The notes below the pieces were generated by a model that had not been told where the DNA came from, ran no database searches, and saw nothing but the letters and a program-made list of their open reading frames with translations. A stretch of 64,000 bases of DNA, from contig JAJEAN010000007.1 of assembly GCA_022822725.1 (NCBI GenBank), forward strand, positions 445,435-509,434, written 5' to 3'. Position 1 is the first letter of the stretch. Each line of letters opens with the position of its first letter. Positions 25,411-34,016 of this stretch are shown here, one piece after another. The stretch is from Candidatus Latescibacterota bacterium. GTDB taxonomy: Bacteria > JAAXHH01. Made by a program: the position numbers and the translations under genes.

Positions 25411-25515
25411 GGGAACCAGTTACCTCGGATCGGCTGACGTACCAATCGCCGCGGAACGGCTGAGGGAACCAGCTGCCGCGGAACGGCTGAGGGAACCAGG
25501 TGCCGCGGAACGGCC
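25393..25515. repeat. 27-bp tandem array spanning the stop codon
   Basis: Units of 26-27 bp with core CCGCGGAACGGCTGAGGGAA start at 25393, 25420 (diverged), 25447 and 25473, with a partial fifth from 25500. Unit 1 contains the TGA stop of the dipeptidase-like gene (25408-25410). The TGA is kept in units 1 to 4, including diverged unit 2, and lost in the partial fifth. The array ends shortly before the start of the peptide-binding lipoprotein gene. Confidence 0.95.
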
Positions 25516-25542
25516 GGCGGCCATCATCCCCGGGATTTCATC

Positions 25543-27264
25543 ATGCGCATGCTCACGCTCACGCTCACGCAACGTTTGTTTCGTCTTCGCTCCGCCCTGT
25601 TTGTACTGCCCGTCATCTATCTGAGTGGTTGCGGCGTCGAGGATGACGTCCAGCCGTCCGACAGTCAGACCTGGACCAATTCCATCGGCCGCAGGCTGCC
25701 GGACGACGCGGCTCCGCCGGATCAGCAACGGTTCCGCTACATGTTCCGCGAGCCGTCTACCCTGGACATCAGCGTGGCGGCCTACGAGGCGGACGGCACG
25801 TACTTCGCCTTCGAGCGGCTGGTACTGCTGGACGAGAACAACGAACTGGTGCCCGCCGCGGCGGACCGCTGGGCGTCTTCGGAAGACGGCCGGACCTGGA
25901 CCTTCCATCTCCGGGAAGGCGCGCAGTGGAGCGACGGCAGGGACGTCACGGCCCACGACTTCGAGTACTCCTTCCGCCGCATGCTGGATCCGGCCAGCGG
26001 GAACATCTACGCCTTTCTCTATTACGTAATCAAGAACGGGCGGGCCTTCAACCAGGGCGAACTGACGGACGTGGAACAGGTGGGCATCCGCGCTGTGGAC
26101 GATCTGACCTTCCAGATCGAGACGGAGGGTCCCTGTCCCTACCTGCCGTACATCGTCTCCTTTATCACCTCATCGCCCGTGCCGCGGTGGCAGGTGGAAA
26201 AGTTCGGCGCGACGTGGACCGAGCCGGAGCACTGCGTGTCCAATTTCACCTACCGGCTGGCGGAATGGAACACGGGTTCCGACATGAAGTTCACGCTGGA
26301 CCCGAATTACAATGGTCCCCACAAGGCGCTGCTCGAGGAGATCATCGTCAAGTTCATCGGCGCCCAGCGCCCGGGTACGCTGCCTTATGAGAACGGAGAG
26401 GTCGACGCCTACCGCCTGGATCCCATCGACTACGAGCGGGTGCTTCAGGACAGTGAGCTTGTGCAGGAGATTCACCGGATGCCGGAGTTCACCACGTGGT
26501 ACCTGTTCTTCCAGACCCGGCAGCCTCCCTTCGACGACGCCCGGGTCAGGCGGGCCATCGCGCGTGCCATCGACCGGACGGTCCTGAGCAGCACAGTCCT
26601 CAACGACCTCGCGATCCCGGCGTATTCCATGCTCCCGCCCGGTTTCCCGGGGTATTCGGCGGAACAGTTCAAGGCGTCCCAGACCTACGATCCCGATGAG
26701 GCGCGGCGGCTGATGGCGGAAGCGGGCTATCCGGATGGCAGGGGCTTCCCGAAGACGGAGTTCTGGCTGCGGGTGGCCGATACGGGCATCAACCGCATCG
26801 CGGGAGAAGCGGTGCAGGCCATGCTCCGGGAGACGCTGGGCATCGAGCTTGAGATCAGGTACCAGCAACGCAACATCTTCAACGAGAACCTGTTCCAGTG
26901 GCAGATCCCCATGGGCATGCTGGTCTTCGTCTACGACTACCCGGACCCGTCCAACATGCTCGGTCTCCTCTGGCGGTCCCAGCCCAGGGGGTATGCCCGC
27001 CACGACTGGCTGCATGCGGAGTTCGACGACCTGCTCGACCGGGCCAATTCCCATATGGACCCCGCGGTGCGTTACGACCAGTACGCCCGGGCCGAGCGCA
27101 TCCTGGCGGAAGAGGCGGGCGCCGTCTTTCTCTTCCACCCGGTGATCACAGAATTGAGAAAGCCCTATCTCCGGGGAATCAAGCAGGACCGGGACGGCCG
27201 CGTGGTGCCGATCATTTCGATCCAGACCGTAAATTTCACGGAAATGTATATCGCCCGCCATTGA
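25543..27264 (+). CDS. Oligopeptide ABC transporter substrate-binding lipoprotein (SBP_bac_5)
   Basis: A 573-residue extracytoplasmic solute-binding protein. A lipoprotein signal peptide is evident: basic start, hydrophobic ALFVLPVIY, and lipobox LSGC with C30 as the lipidated residue. The mature part has the OppA-type features: FREPSTLDISVAAYE, FHLREGAQWSDGRDVTAHDF, and the long peptide-binding lobes. It would capture peptides for an Opp/Dpp permease, but no ABC permease or ATPase genes lie next to it. A second in-frame ATG two codons downstream (25549) is an equally good start. Neighbours suggest peptide use. Confidence 0.88.
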   Translation: MRMLTLTLTQRLFRLRSALFVLPVIYLSGCGVEDDVQPSDSQTWTNSIGRRLPDDAAPPDQQRFRYMFREPSTLDISVAAYEADGTYFAFERLVLLDENNELVPAAADRWASSEDGRTWTFHLREGAQWSDGRDVTAHDFEYSFRRMLDPASGNIYAFLYYVIKNGRAFNQGELTDVEQVGIRAVDDLTFQIETEGPCPYLPYIVSFITSSPVPRWQVEKFGATWTEPEHCVSNFTYRLAEWNTGSDMKFTLDPNYNGPHKALLEEIIVKFIGAQRPGTLPYENGEVDAYRLDPIDYERVLQDSELVQEIHRMPEFTTWYLFFQTRQPPFDDARVRRAIARAIDRTVLSSTVLNDLAIPAYSMLPPGFPGYSAEQFKASQTYDPDEARRLMAEAGYPDGRGFPKTEFWLRVADTGINRIAGEAVQAMLRETLGIELEIRYQQRNIFNENLFQWQIPMGMLVFVYDYPDPSNMLGLLWRSQPRGYARHDWLHAEFDDLLDRANSHMDPAVRYDQYARAERILAEEAGAVFLFHPVITELRKPYLRGIKQDRDGRVVPIISIQTVNFTEMYIARH

Positions 27265-27428
27265 ATCACCGGCCCGTCACTGTATCACCCCGACATGCTG
27301 TGCATGGATAAGACCGGCGTATCGATCACCGGCGGTGGCGCAATCTTCACGTGCACAACCGACGTACTGCTTGTCGCGTACCACTGGTTCTTACCGGCCG
27401 CCTGCCGCCTCGACCATCCGATATCTCC

Positions 27429-28685
27429 ATGGATAAAACAGACGTTTTGATCATCGGCGGCGGTGCGGTGGGCGTATGTGCCGCGTACTACCTGCGTGAA
27501 GCGGGATACGGGGTCATGCTCGTGGACCGCGGGGAGATCGGGGCTGGCGCTTCCCACGGCAACATGGGGCTCGTCGTACCCAGTCACAGCGTGCCGCTCG
27601 CGGCGCCGGGCGTCGTGGCGCAGGGCCTGAAGTGGATGTTCAGGCCGGACAGCCCCTTCTACATCAAGCCGCGGCCCGATCCGGCGCTGATCCGCTGGCT
27701 CTGGGCGTTCTGGAAGGCGAGCAGTGAAGACAGGATGCGCCGGGCCATTCCGCTGATCCGGGACCTGAGCCTGCAGAGCCTTTCGCTCTTCGACGGGCTT
27801 GATGAGCTGGACGGCGTGGCGTTCGACTACCATCGGCGGGGCGTACTGGCCCTGTACAGGACACCGGAAGGACGTGAGGAAGGCGAAGAGGAACTGCGCC
27901 TCCTCTCTTCCTACGGGCTTGAAATAGAAGAGCTTACACCGGACGGTCTGGCTGAAACGCTGCCGGGGTTGGAACTGAATGCCCTGGGCGGCCTGCACTT
28001 CAGGCAGGACGCCCATTTGACGCCAGCCAAATTCGTGCGCGGCCTGGCGGCGTACCTTGAGCGCCAGGGGGTCGACGTGCGGCCCGGGACAGAAGTTACA
28101 GGTTTAACAAAAGAAAAGGGACACATCACGGTTGTCCATACGACCCGGGGAGACGTCGTGTCGGAAGAGGTGGTGCTGACGGCGGGTTCCTGGTCGGCCG
28201 CGCTCGGCAAACTCGCCGGAGTCTCGCTGCCCATCCAGCCGGCCAAGGGGTACAGTGTTACGATTCGGCGGCCGGCGGCATGGCCGGAACAGCCCTTCAT
28301 GCTGAGCGAATCCCGGGTGGCCGTCACGCCCATGGGCGACACGCTGCGTATCGGCGGCACCCTGGAACTGGCCGGCATGGACCGGTCCATCAACCGCCGC
28401 CGCGTCGCCGCCATCCTCGATGCCGTTCCCCGTTACCTGCCTTCCTTCGATATCGGTGCGCACGAGATCGTCGAGACCTGGTGCGGACTGCGTCCCTGCA
28501 CGCCCGATGGCTTGCCTTTTCTGGGCCGGGCCCCGGGCATACCCAATCTGATCGTGGCTGCCGGCCATGCCATGATTGGGGTATCCCTCGGTCCGGTGAC
28601 CGGGCAGCTGGTCCGCCAGATCGTGGCCGGAGTGCGGTCCGATATCGACCTCGGTCTTCTCGCGGTGGACCGGTTCGCCGCCTGA
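27429..28685 (+). CDS. FAD-dependent D-amino-acid dehydrogenase-like oxidoreductase (DAO family)
   Basis: A 418-residue flavoenzyme. The dinucleotide-binding motif DVLIIGGGAVGVCAAYYL is at residues 5-22, the GAGASHGNMGLV segment is typical for DadA-like proteins, and the C-terminal HAMIGVSLGPVTGQLV closes the FAD site. It would deaminate D-amino acids or oxidise glycine/proline-type amines and pass electrons to a quinone or oxygen. The frame is open further upstream (27351), but ATG 27429 places the FAD motif correctly near the N-terminus. It follows the peptide-binding lipoprotein and precedes a MATE exporter gene, and matches the D-aminoacylase at 7321 in theme. Confidence 0.85.
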   Translation: MDKTDVLIIGGGAVGVCAAYYLREAGYGVMLVDRGEIGAGASHGNMGLVVPSHSVPLAAPGVVAQGLKWMFRPDSPFYIKPRPDPALIRWLWAFWKASSEDRMRRAIPLIRDLSLQSLSLFDGLDELDGVAFDYHRRGVLALYRTPEGREEGEEELRLLSSYGLEIEELTPDGLAETLPGLELNALGGLHFRQDAHLTPAKFVRGLAAYLERQGVDVRPGTEVTGLTKEKGHITVVHTTRGDVVSEEVVLTAGSWSAALGKLAGVSLPIQPAKGYSVTIRRPAAWPEQPFMLSESRVAVTPMGDTLRIGGTLELAGMDRSINRRRVAAILDAVPRYLPSFDIGAHEIVETWCGLRPCTPDGLPFLGRAPGIPNLIVAAGHAMIGVSLGPVTGQLVRQIVAGVRSDIDLGLLAVDRFAA

Positions 28686-28691
28686 GTGAAC

Positions 28692-30035
28692 ATGCGCGAT
28701 TCAAAGCCCACGGGCACCTCGTCCGAACATCCTTTCGCGAACAGGCCCCACGCCACGCTCGTACGGCTTTCCTTCCCCGTTCTGCTCTCGCTCATCGCGG
28801 AACCCCTTACCGGCCTCGTGGACACGGCCTTCATCAAACGGCTCGGCGCGGAGTCCCTGGCCGCCCTCGGGGTCGGCGCAGTGGCTCTTTCCGGCCTCTT
28901 CTGGGTTTTCAGCTTCCTCGGGATCAGTACCCAGACCGAAGTAGCCCAGGCCGAGGGCGACAACGATCGGTCCCGGTCCGTTTCAATGAGCAGCCTGGCC
29001 CTGGTCATGAGCATGGCCATCGGTCTGATGGTCGCACTCCTCGGCATTCCGCTCACCTCGCACCTGGCCACGCTGCTCGGCGCTTCGGGCGCTATTCACG
29101 AAGGAGCCGTGGACTATATCTCCTGGCGCTGGCTCGGTGCGCCGGCCATCCTGATCACGTTGACCGCCAGCGGCGCACTGCGGGGGCTTCAGGACATGCG
29201 CTCGCCGCTCTGGATCGCCCTCGGAATCAACGGCGTCAATATCGCGCTCGACCCGATCCTCATTTTCGGCGCGGGTCCCGTGCCCGCACTGGGCATCACC
29301 GGCGCGGCGGTGGCAAGCGTCGTCGCCTACTGGATCGGTGCCGTATGGTCTATCCGCATCGTCAATCGGAAGCTGGGGTGGTCCTTCCAGGTGGATTTCA
29401 GCGCGGTCGGCCGGTTGATGCGCGCGGGCGCCGATCTCTTCATACGCACCGGCGTGCTGAATCTGTTTTTACTGCTTACGACCCGCGAAGCCACGCACGG
29501 AGGCGCGGAAATCGGAGCCGCCCACCAGGCGATCAGGCAGGTATGGATGTTCGGCACCTTCGTGCTGGACGCTCTTGCCGTCACGGGACAGAGCCTGGTC
29601 GCCTACTTTCTCGGAGGCGACAGGATACTTAGCGCCAGGAGGGTAGCCCGGATCGTCTGCCTCTGGAGTGTTTGGTCCGGTTGCCTGCTCGGATTCGTCC
29701 TGTGGCTGGGAAGCGGGATTGTAATCGACCTGCTCGTACCCGCGACCGCGGTAGCCTTTTTCAATTCCGCCTGGATCATCGCCATCGCTGTACAGCCGCT
29801 CAACGCGCTGGCCTTTGCCACCGACGGGCTGCACTGGGGCTCGGGCGACTACCGTTACCTGAGAAACGCCGTGATCCTCGCGACCGGCGTGGGCGCGGGC
29901 GGTCTGCTCGCCGGTCCCCACACCCTGGACTGGATCTGGATAATGACGGCGGCCTGGATCGGCGTCCGGGCGACGCTGGGCGTGATTCGGATCTGGCCCG
30001 GGGTGGGGAGTAGTCCGTTCAGGGTGATGGATTGA
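28692..30035 (+). CDS. MATE family multidrug efflux transporter
   Basis: A polytopic membrane protein of about 447 residues with 12 hydrophobic segments and the DinF-like MATE pattern: LVRLSFPVLLSLIAEPLTGLVDTAFIKRLG at the start and a second, related half from about 230. MATE proteins export organic cations, drugs or metabolites using Na+ or H+. Starts at GTG 28686 or ATG 28692 are both possible; neither has a strong ribosome binding site, and both almost overlap the stop of the oxidase gene, so coupling is likely. It converges on the minus-strand gene at 30126. Confidence 0.9.
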   Translation: MRDSKPTGTSSEHPFANRPHATLVRLSFPVLLSLIAEPLTGLVDTAFIKRLGAESLAALGVGAVALSGLFWVFSFLGISTQTEVAQAEGDNDRSRSVSMSSLALVMSMAIGLMVALLGIPLTSHLATLLGASGAIHEGAVDYISWRWLGAPAILITLTASGALRGLQDMRSPLWIALGINGVNIALDPILIFGAGPVPALGITGAAVASVVAYWIGAVWSIRIVNRKLGWSFQVDFSAVGRLMRAGADLFIRTGVLNLFLLLTTREATHGGAEIGAAHQAIRQVWMFGTFVLDALAVTGQSLVAYFLGGDRILSARRVARIVCLWSVWSGCLLGFVLWLGSGIVIDLLVPATAVAFFNSAWIIAIAVQPLNALAFATDGLHWGSGDYRYLRNAVILATGVGAGGLLAGPHTLDWIWIMTAAWIGVRATLGVIRIWPGVGSSPFRVMD

Positions 30036-30125
30036 CGGGGTGAGTATAGCGGGCGCAGTGGGAAGTCCACAGTTCCATCAAAAAATGAGAAGCTCAACCA
30101 AACAATTCTACAGCTTCGCCGAAGA

Positions 30126-31136
30126 TCATGTATTCGTGGTTCCGCTTCGTTTCGACTGCTTGATGAGTTCAAGTTGTTCTTCCCAGTCGGGTTCCGAATT
30201 GGGACCAGGTAGATCGTCGCACTTGTCGAAGAAGGCATCCAGTTCGGCCAGTTCCTCGACAGCCTCTTCCTCGGAGAGGATGTGGTTCTTTCTTTGTGTA
30301 TGGAGTTCCTGCAGCCAGGTCTTGAATTCGCCGTGACGGTCCCGTCGTTTGCGGTCGAAAAACCCGTAAGTGTTCTCAATTTCGTTGTAAAGAGTGTACG
30401 CCAAGCCCGCGATACTCGCGAGATAGCAGTATTCCTGCTCTTCATAGATGGAAATCGGGTATTCGGTTCCTTTCACCGCGTAACGTTCAAAGTTAAGGCC
30501 GATCGCAATATCGAATCGCCTCTCTTCTTCGCTTGAGGCCTTTCCGAATACCTGTTCCGGCCAATTGTTCTCCGGTAGCGAACCTAATCCGTCGTTTTCG
30601 TCCTCGGACTGTTTTTCATGGGGAATGACGACGCAACGTTCGATTTCTAGGCCGTTGCTCCTGGCGTCTATGAGCAACTTTCGGATGTCATGGCCATAGT
30701 TCACGATATGCTGGCCATGACTCCATTTGAGATCAATCGGCAGTAATCTCTCGTCTTTGAAGAGCATGTAGGCCTTTAGGCCCAACTCAATACCGTGCAA
30801 GAAGTTATATGCTGTCGATCGATGAGATTCCGGAAATGGAATCCCGAATGTCTTCTTCCAATCGCGGGATAGTTCACTGCGCCCTACCTGTATGAATTCC
30901 TTTCCATGTTCGAAAAACTCCTTATGGCCGAACCATTGCTCGCCAATGGTTCCCTGGATGAATTGAAATTCGTTTCTTTTTTCGTTAACTATTTGTCGGT
31001 TCAGGAACTTACGTGCTTCGTCCCGGTCCAACTCCTTGCGTTGGCCGACACTGCCGTGCAGATAGTACCGGCCTGCGGCGTCGCGCTCGATTTTTTGGTT
31101 ATGTGTTATCTCAAACCAGCGGTGTTTTGGTTTCAT
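30126..31136 (-). CDS. Uncharacterised protein with HEPN-like segment, lower-GC gene
   Basis: A 336-residue soluble protein I do not recognise as a named family. Residues about 107-160 contain AYNFLHGIELGLKAYMLF and NYGHDIRKLLIDA, a pattern like HEPN domains (helix with LKA, then HD-x-LL), and a basic patch RKRRDRHGEF near 279 includes an R-x5-H arrangement. The N-terminus is charged and the C-terminus ends in a Glu-rich helix. Its base composition is visibly lower in GC than its neighbours and codon use is less biased, suggesting recent acquisition. It stands alone, flanked by about 90 and 200 bases of non-coding DNA. A nuclease or toxin role is only a guess. Confidence 0.6.
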   Translation of the reverse strand: MKPKHRWFEITHNQKIERDAAGRYYLHGSVGQRKELDRDEARKFLNRQIVNEKRNEFQFIQGTIGEQWFGHKEFFEHGKEFIQVGRSELSRDWKKTFGIPFPESHRSTAYNFLHGIELGLKAYMLFKDERLLPIDLKWSHGQHIVNYGHDIRKLLIDARSNGLEIERCVVIPHEKQSEDENDGLGSLPENNWPEQVFGKASSEEERRFDIAIGLNFERYAVKGTEYPISIYEEQEYCYLASIAGLAYTLYNEIENTYGFFDRKRRDRHGEFKTWLQELHTQRKNHILSEEEAVEELAELDAFFDKCDDLPGPNSEPDWEEQLELIKQSKRSGTTNT

Positions 31137-31337
31137 TTGGTGAGAACCTCTTCAGTACATTGCTAACGTGGTTTGAGTTTGTCTCCTGCCTTGATCAAAT
31201 GTCCGAAATAACAGAAAACCCGTCAACCGAGAATCCGATCTGATTTGCGGCCTGGGGTCGTCACTCCATGACGGTCTGGGCGTTGAGTCCGCGTGAGCCG
31301 AAATTATGACGAATGGGGATAGGTCGCAGCAACGACC

Positions 31338-33098
31338 TTACCATGGAAAGTCGAAGGTCGGGCGATTTGCATAGCGTCTGACGGAGATTTCAAGACGCGC
31401 ACCCGTTCCGGGTCCCAGCCGAAGTTTGAGGTAGTCGCCGGTCACCTCTTCGGTGTGCTGGTTTCCTTCCGCTACTTCGCCTTCAACTGACAACGATACT
31501 GACACCGACTTCATCGCATGCTCCCGGTACGCCCCGCCCTGAATGATGACCTCGGCAGGTTCCACGGGATTGGTATTGACCAGGGTAACCGCCGATTCCG
31601 TATCGCCGACCTTGTCGACAAGGGCCGCCACGTCGGCCGGGAGGCCCGGCCGGCGCTTCACGGGATCGAAATACCGGAACATGCAGTGGACCGCCTGGGC
31701 GCGCTTGGGGGCGGGCCCGCCCGTGGTCTGCTGAAAGAGCGTTTCGGGGATTGCCGGGTTGAAGCCGTTCGTATTGTCGGAAAGGCGCGTGTCCGTCGTC
31801 AGCGGGTCGTTGCGCACGCATCCCACCTTCTCACGGACGGTCGCCAGGTCGGCGCGCAAGGCCTCTTCGGGGTAATCGGGGTGCTCCCCTGTCAGGTATT
31901 GCAGCCACGGGTTATCCGGGCAGCGCACCCGGGCCGCTTCCGACATGGACCAGTACCAGGTCTCCATCGCACCGACGCTGTAGGGTCCCGGGGTGAAGTT
32001 GTACCAGCCGTCATCCCCGTATTTGTTGGGATACACCATCTGACCGTCCTCTTCCCGGCCGTTTTCATTGATCAGGTCGATCATCTCGCTCCACGGCGCC
32101 GCGTAGGAACGGTCCCCGGTCAGCAGCAGCGCGTGGCTGAAGCCCGAAAGTCCAAGATGTATCGTGTCGCGGTGTACGATTCGGCCGTCCTGGGGCGCGG
32201 TGGTCGTGAACCCCCACCCGTAGCAGCCACCGTACCACTTGCCGTCGCAGGCCCCGCCGATGGTCCCGTCCAGCCCGATATTCGTGGGGATGATGCCGCC
32301 GTTGGCCCGTGTGCGTTCGACCCAGGCATCCACGTATTCGAGGATCCAGTCCCGGTACTTTGCCTCGCCCGTCAGCGCGAAGGCATTGAAGGCGAGTCCC
32401 GTCGCGAGCATGTTGGAGGGATGGTCGCCGATCACGTCGGTGTAGTCCTTGAAATGGCCCAGCATTTCCTCGAAGTTGCGCTCGCCGTGGGCCAGGACGA
32501 AGCGGCCCTCTTCAATGGGATCACCCGCCCAGTCTATGGCCTCGGCCTTGCGCAACATGGGGCCGCGGCTCCCGTTGAACAGGCTGCGGATGATTCGGTG
32601 TACCGGGTCGTAGTTCCGCGCCCCCGGATCCTCATCCATGTAGAAACCGGACCACAGCCGGACCCGGCGTTCAAATTCCTCCGCCTTCGGGTCGCAGAGG
32701 CCGAGGTCGCCGAAGACCGACATGCTCTCGCCGTTGTGCAGCCAGTCGAACATGACCGGGAATTCCTTGTAATACATCCCGTCTCGGCAGAAGGGCACGT
32801 CCACCGTCTTCGCCTCGGTGTACTGCAGGATATGCCCGTCCTGGGCCTGGTTGCTCATGTCGAGCAGCTTCTCCGGACCGCCCATCATGTAGAGGATGGG
32901 CCAGCCGGTCAGGTTCTCGATGGCGTCGTCCGGACCGTCGTCGCCGCCCCAGCGCGGCACGCAACGCATGTAGCCCCGCTCGTCGAAATACCGGTCGTAG
33001 AAGTACTCGCAGGCCCGGGCCTGTGCTTTCAAAGATTCCTTCTGCAGGAGCGCCCAGGCTGGAGGCGGCATGGGAGTGGTGATGTCAAGGGTGGTCAT
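31338..33098 (-). CDS. Large uncharacterised protein, possibly alpha/alpha-barrel glycan enzyme
   Basis: A 586-residue protein without a signal peptide and without a family I can name securely. It is rich in Trp, Tyr, Gly and Asp, with segments such as CVPRWGGDDGPDDAIENLTGWPILY, MLATGLAFNAFALTGEAKYRDWILEYVDAW, LGLSGFSHALLLTGDRSY and GAMETWYWSMSEAARVR. Repeated helix-turn-helix pairs of this kind are common in (alpha/alpha)6-barrel glycoside hydrolases and lyases; the C-terminal 100 residues look like a small beta-sandwich (SAVTLVNTNPVEPAEVIIQGGAYREH). Acting on a sugar polymer is inference. It stands alone, upstream of nothing obvious, 92 bases after the Doc toxin gene. Confidence 0.6.
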   Translation of the reverse strand: MTTLDITTPMPPPAWALLQKESLKAQARACEYFYDRYFDERGYMRCVPRWGGDDGPDDAIENLTGWPILYMMGGPEKLLDMSNQAQDGHILQYTEAKTVDVPFCRDGMYYKEFPVMFDWLHNGESMSVFGDLGLCDPKAEEFERRVRLWSGFYMDEDPGARNYDPVHRIIRSLFNGSRGPMLRKAEAIDWAGDPIEEGRFVLAHGERNFEEMLGHFKDYTDVIGDHPSNMLATGLAFNAFALTGEAKYRDWILEYVDAWVERTRANGGIIPTNIGLDGTIGGACDGKWYGGCYGWGFTTTAPQDGRIVHRDTIHLGLSGFSHALLLTGDRSYAAPWSEMIDLINENGREEDGQMVYPNKYGDDGWYNFTPGPYSVGAMETWYWSMSEAARVRCPDNPWLQYLTGEHPDYPEEALRADLATVREKVGCVRNDPLTTDTRLSDNTNGFNPAIPETLFQQTTGGPAPKRAQAVHCMFRYFDPVKRRPGLPADVAALVDKVGDTESAVTLVNTNPVEPAEVIIQGGAYREHAMKSVSVSLSVEGEVAEGNQHTEEVTGDYLKLRLGPGTGARLEISVRRYANRPTFDFPW

Positions 33099-33190
33099 GG
33101 GAAGGGTTATCGGCTACCTGCAGGGAGGAACAGGAAGTCAAGAGTAAAGCCTGAAAAGACTTGTCAATCCGTACCCCTGCATACGGTCCG

Positions 33191-33577
33191 TCAAGGCATC
33201 GGGAGGAGTTCGGCTTTTACTTCAAGCCAGGCATTCAATTCGGTGAATCGGAACGAACCGGCATCGAACATCCTCATGAAGAAGGCGTATGCTTCGTCGT
33301 TGTCTGAGTTGATGAAGTGGCCGTTCATGCGCAAAAAGGTGTCTGTGACGAAAAAGGCGACCCGCTTATTGCCGTCGACGAATGCGTGATTGTTGGCCAG
33401 GCTCTCCATCAGAGCGGCCGCTTCCTGGATGAGTCCGTCATAGTATCCAAGCTGGGGACGCATAAGCGCCGCGGCGAGCGCGCCTTCATCGCGGATTCCC
33501 GGAGAACCGCCAAAAGCGTTCGTCAGGGCGTCGTGCATGGCGATGACTTCCTCTAAGGTCGGGTAGTCATGGGTCAT
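33191..33577 (-). CDS. doc: Death-on-curing (Doc/Fic) family toxin
   Basis: A 128-residue Fic-fold toxin of the Doc type. The active-site motif HAFVDGNKR (H64 to R72) is complete and of the Doc form, with Lys at the position where AMPylating Fic proteins have Gly. Doc proteins phosphorylate elongation factor Tu and halt translation. Its ATG overlaps the stop of the upstream small gene by four bases (33574-33577), the arrangement of a toxin-antitoxin operon. Length is normal for Doc. Confidence 0.9.
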   Translation of the reverse strand: MTHDYPTLEEVIAMHDALTNAFGGSPGIRDEGALAAALMRPQLGYYDGLIQEAAALMESLANNHAFVDGNKRVAFFVTDTFLRMNGHFINSDNDEAYAFFMRMFDAGSFRFTELNAWLEVKAELLPMP

Positions 33578-33801
33578 CGGGCCAGCAACTCACCCAGGCG
33601 TCGGTTTTTCTCGACACTGACCCGAAAGTGGGCCATAACCGAGGATCGAAGCTTTTCCCGGTCGCGGTTTTCAATGTACTCCCGCAGGGCTTCTTCCAGC
33701 ACTGCCTGAAATTGGCGGCCTTCCTTGCGGGCAATTTCGCGCACCGCCGCCAGCAGTTCCGGCGAAGCCTGACTGGAGAACTTCTGTCTTGGCACAGCCA
33801 T
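33574..33801 (-). CDS. Ribbon-helix-helix-like antitoxin for Doc
   Basis: A 75-residue small protein directly upstream of and overlapping the Doc toxin. The N-terminal half (QKFSSQASPELLAAVREIARKEGRQFQAVLEEALREYI) has the strand-helix-helix look of ribbon-helix-helix or CopG-type DNA-binding proteins; the C-terminal half is charged and helical and likely wraps the toxin. It does not look like the classic Phd antitoxin. ATG 33801 is used; an in-frame GTG lies one codon upstream. Expected role: neutralise Doc and repress its own operon. Confidence 0.75.
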   Translation of the reverse strand: MAVPRQKFSSQASPELLAAVREIARKEGRQFQAVLEEALREYIENRDREKLRSSVMAHFRVSVEKNRRLGELLAR

Positions 33802-34016
33802 CACGTACGTCCCCTACGTATCGTTGTTACAATCTGGAACTTCAAATACTAGAACTGTAAAATCAAATTGTCAAGAAATATCATGATGAAAATGGACAGC
33901 ACAGGTCAGAGATTACTCAGAGGAAATAAAGCAGTCGAGTCAAAACATCCGAAAGCGTCTTTCACCTATCGAGTTTCAATCGCGCCGAACGCCATCCAGC
34001 GGGGGCCGCGTCCTGC

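Noticed and set aside
25393-25515. Possible CRISPR array
   Set aside because: Units are contiguous with no spacers, and there are no cas genes; it is a tandem array.
31518-33389. A 623-codon plus-strand frame opposite the unknown 586-residue protein and part of doc
   Set aside because: It crosses two real genes and reads as Arg/Gly/Val/His-rich antisense translation without recognisable motifs.
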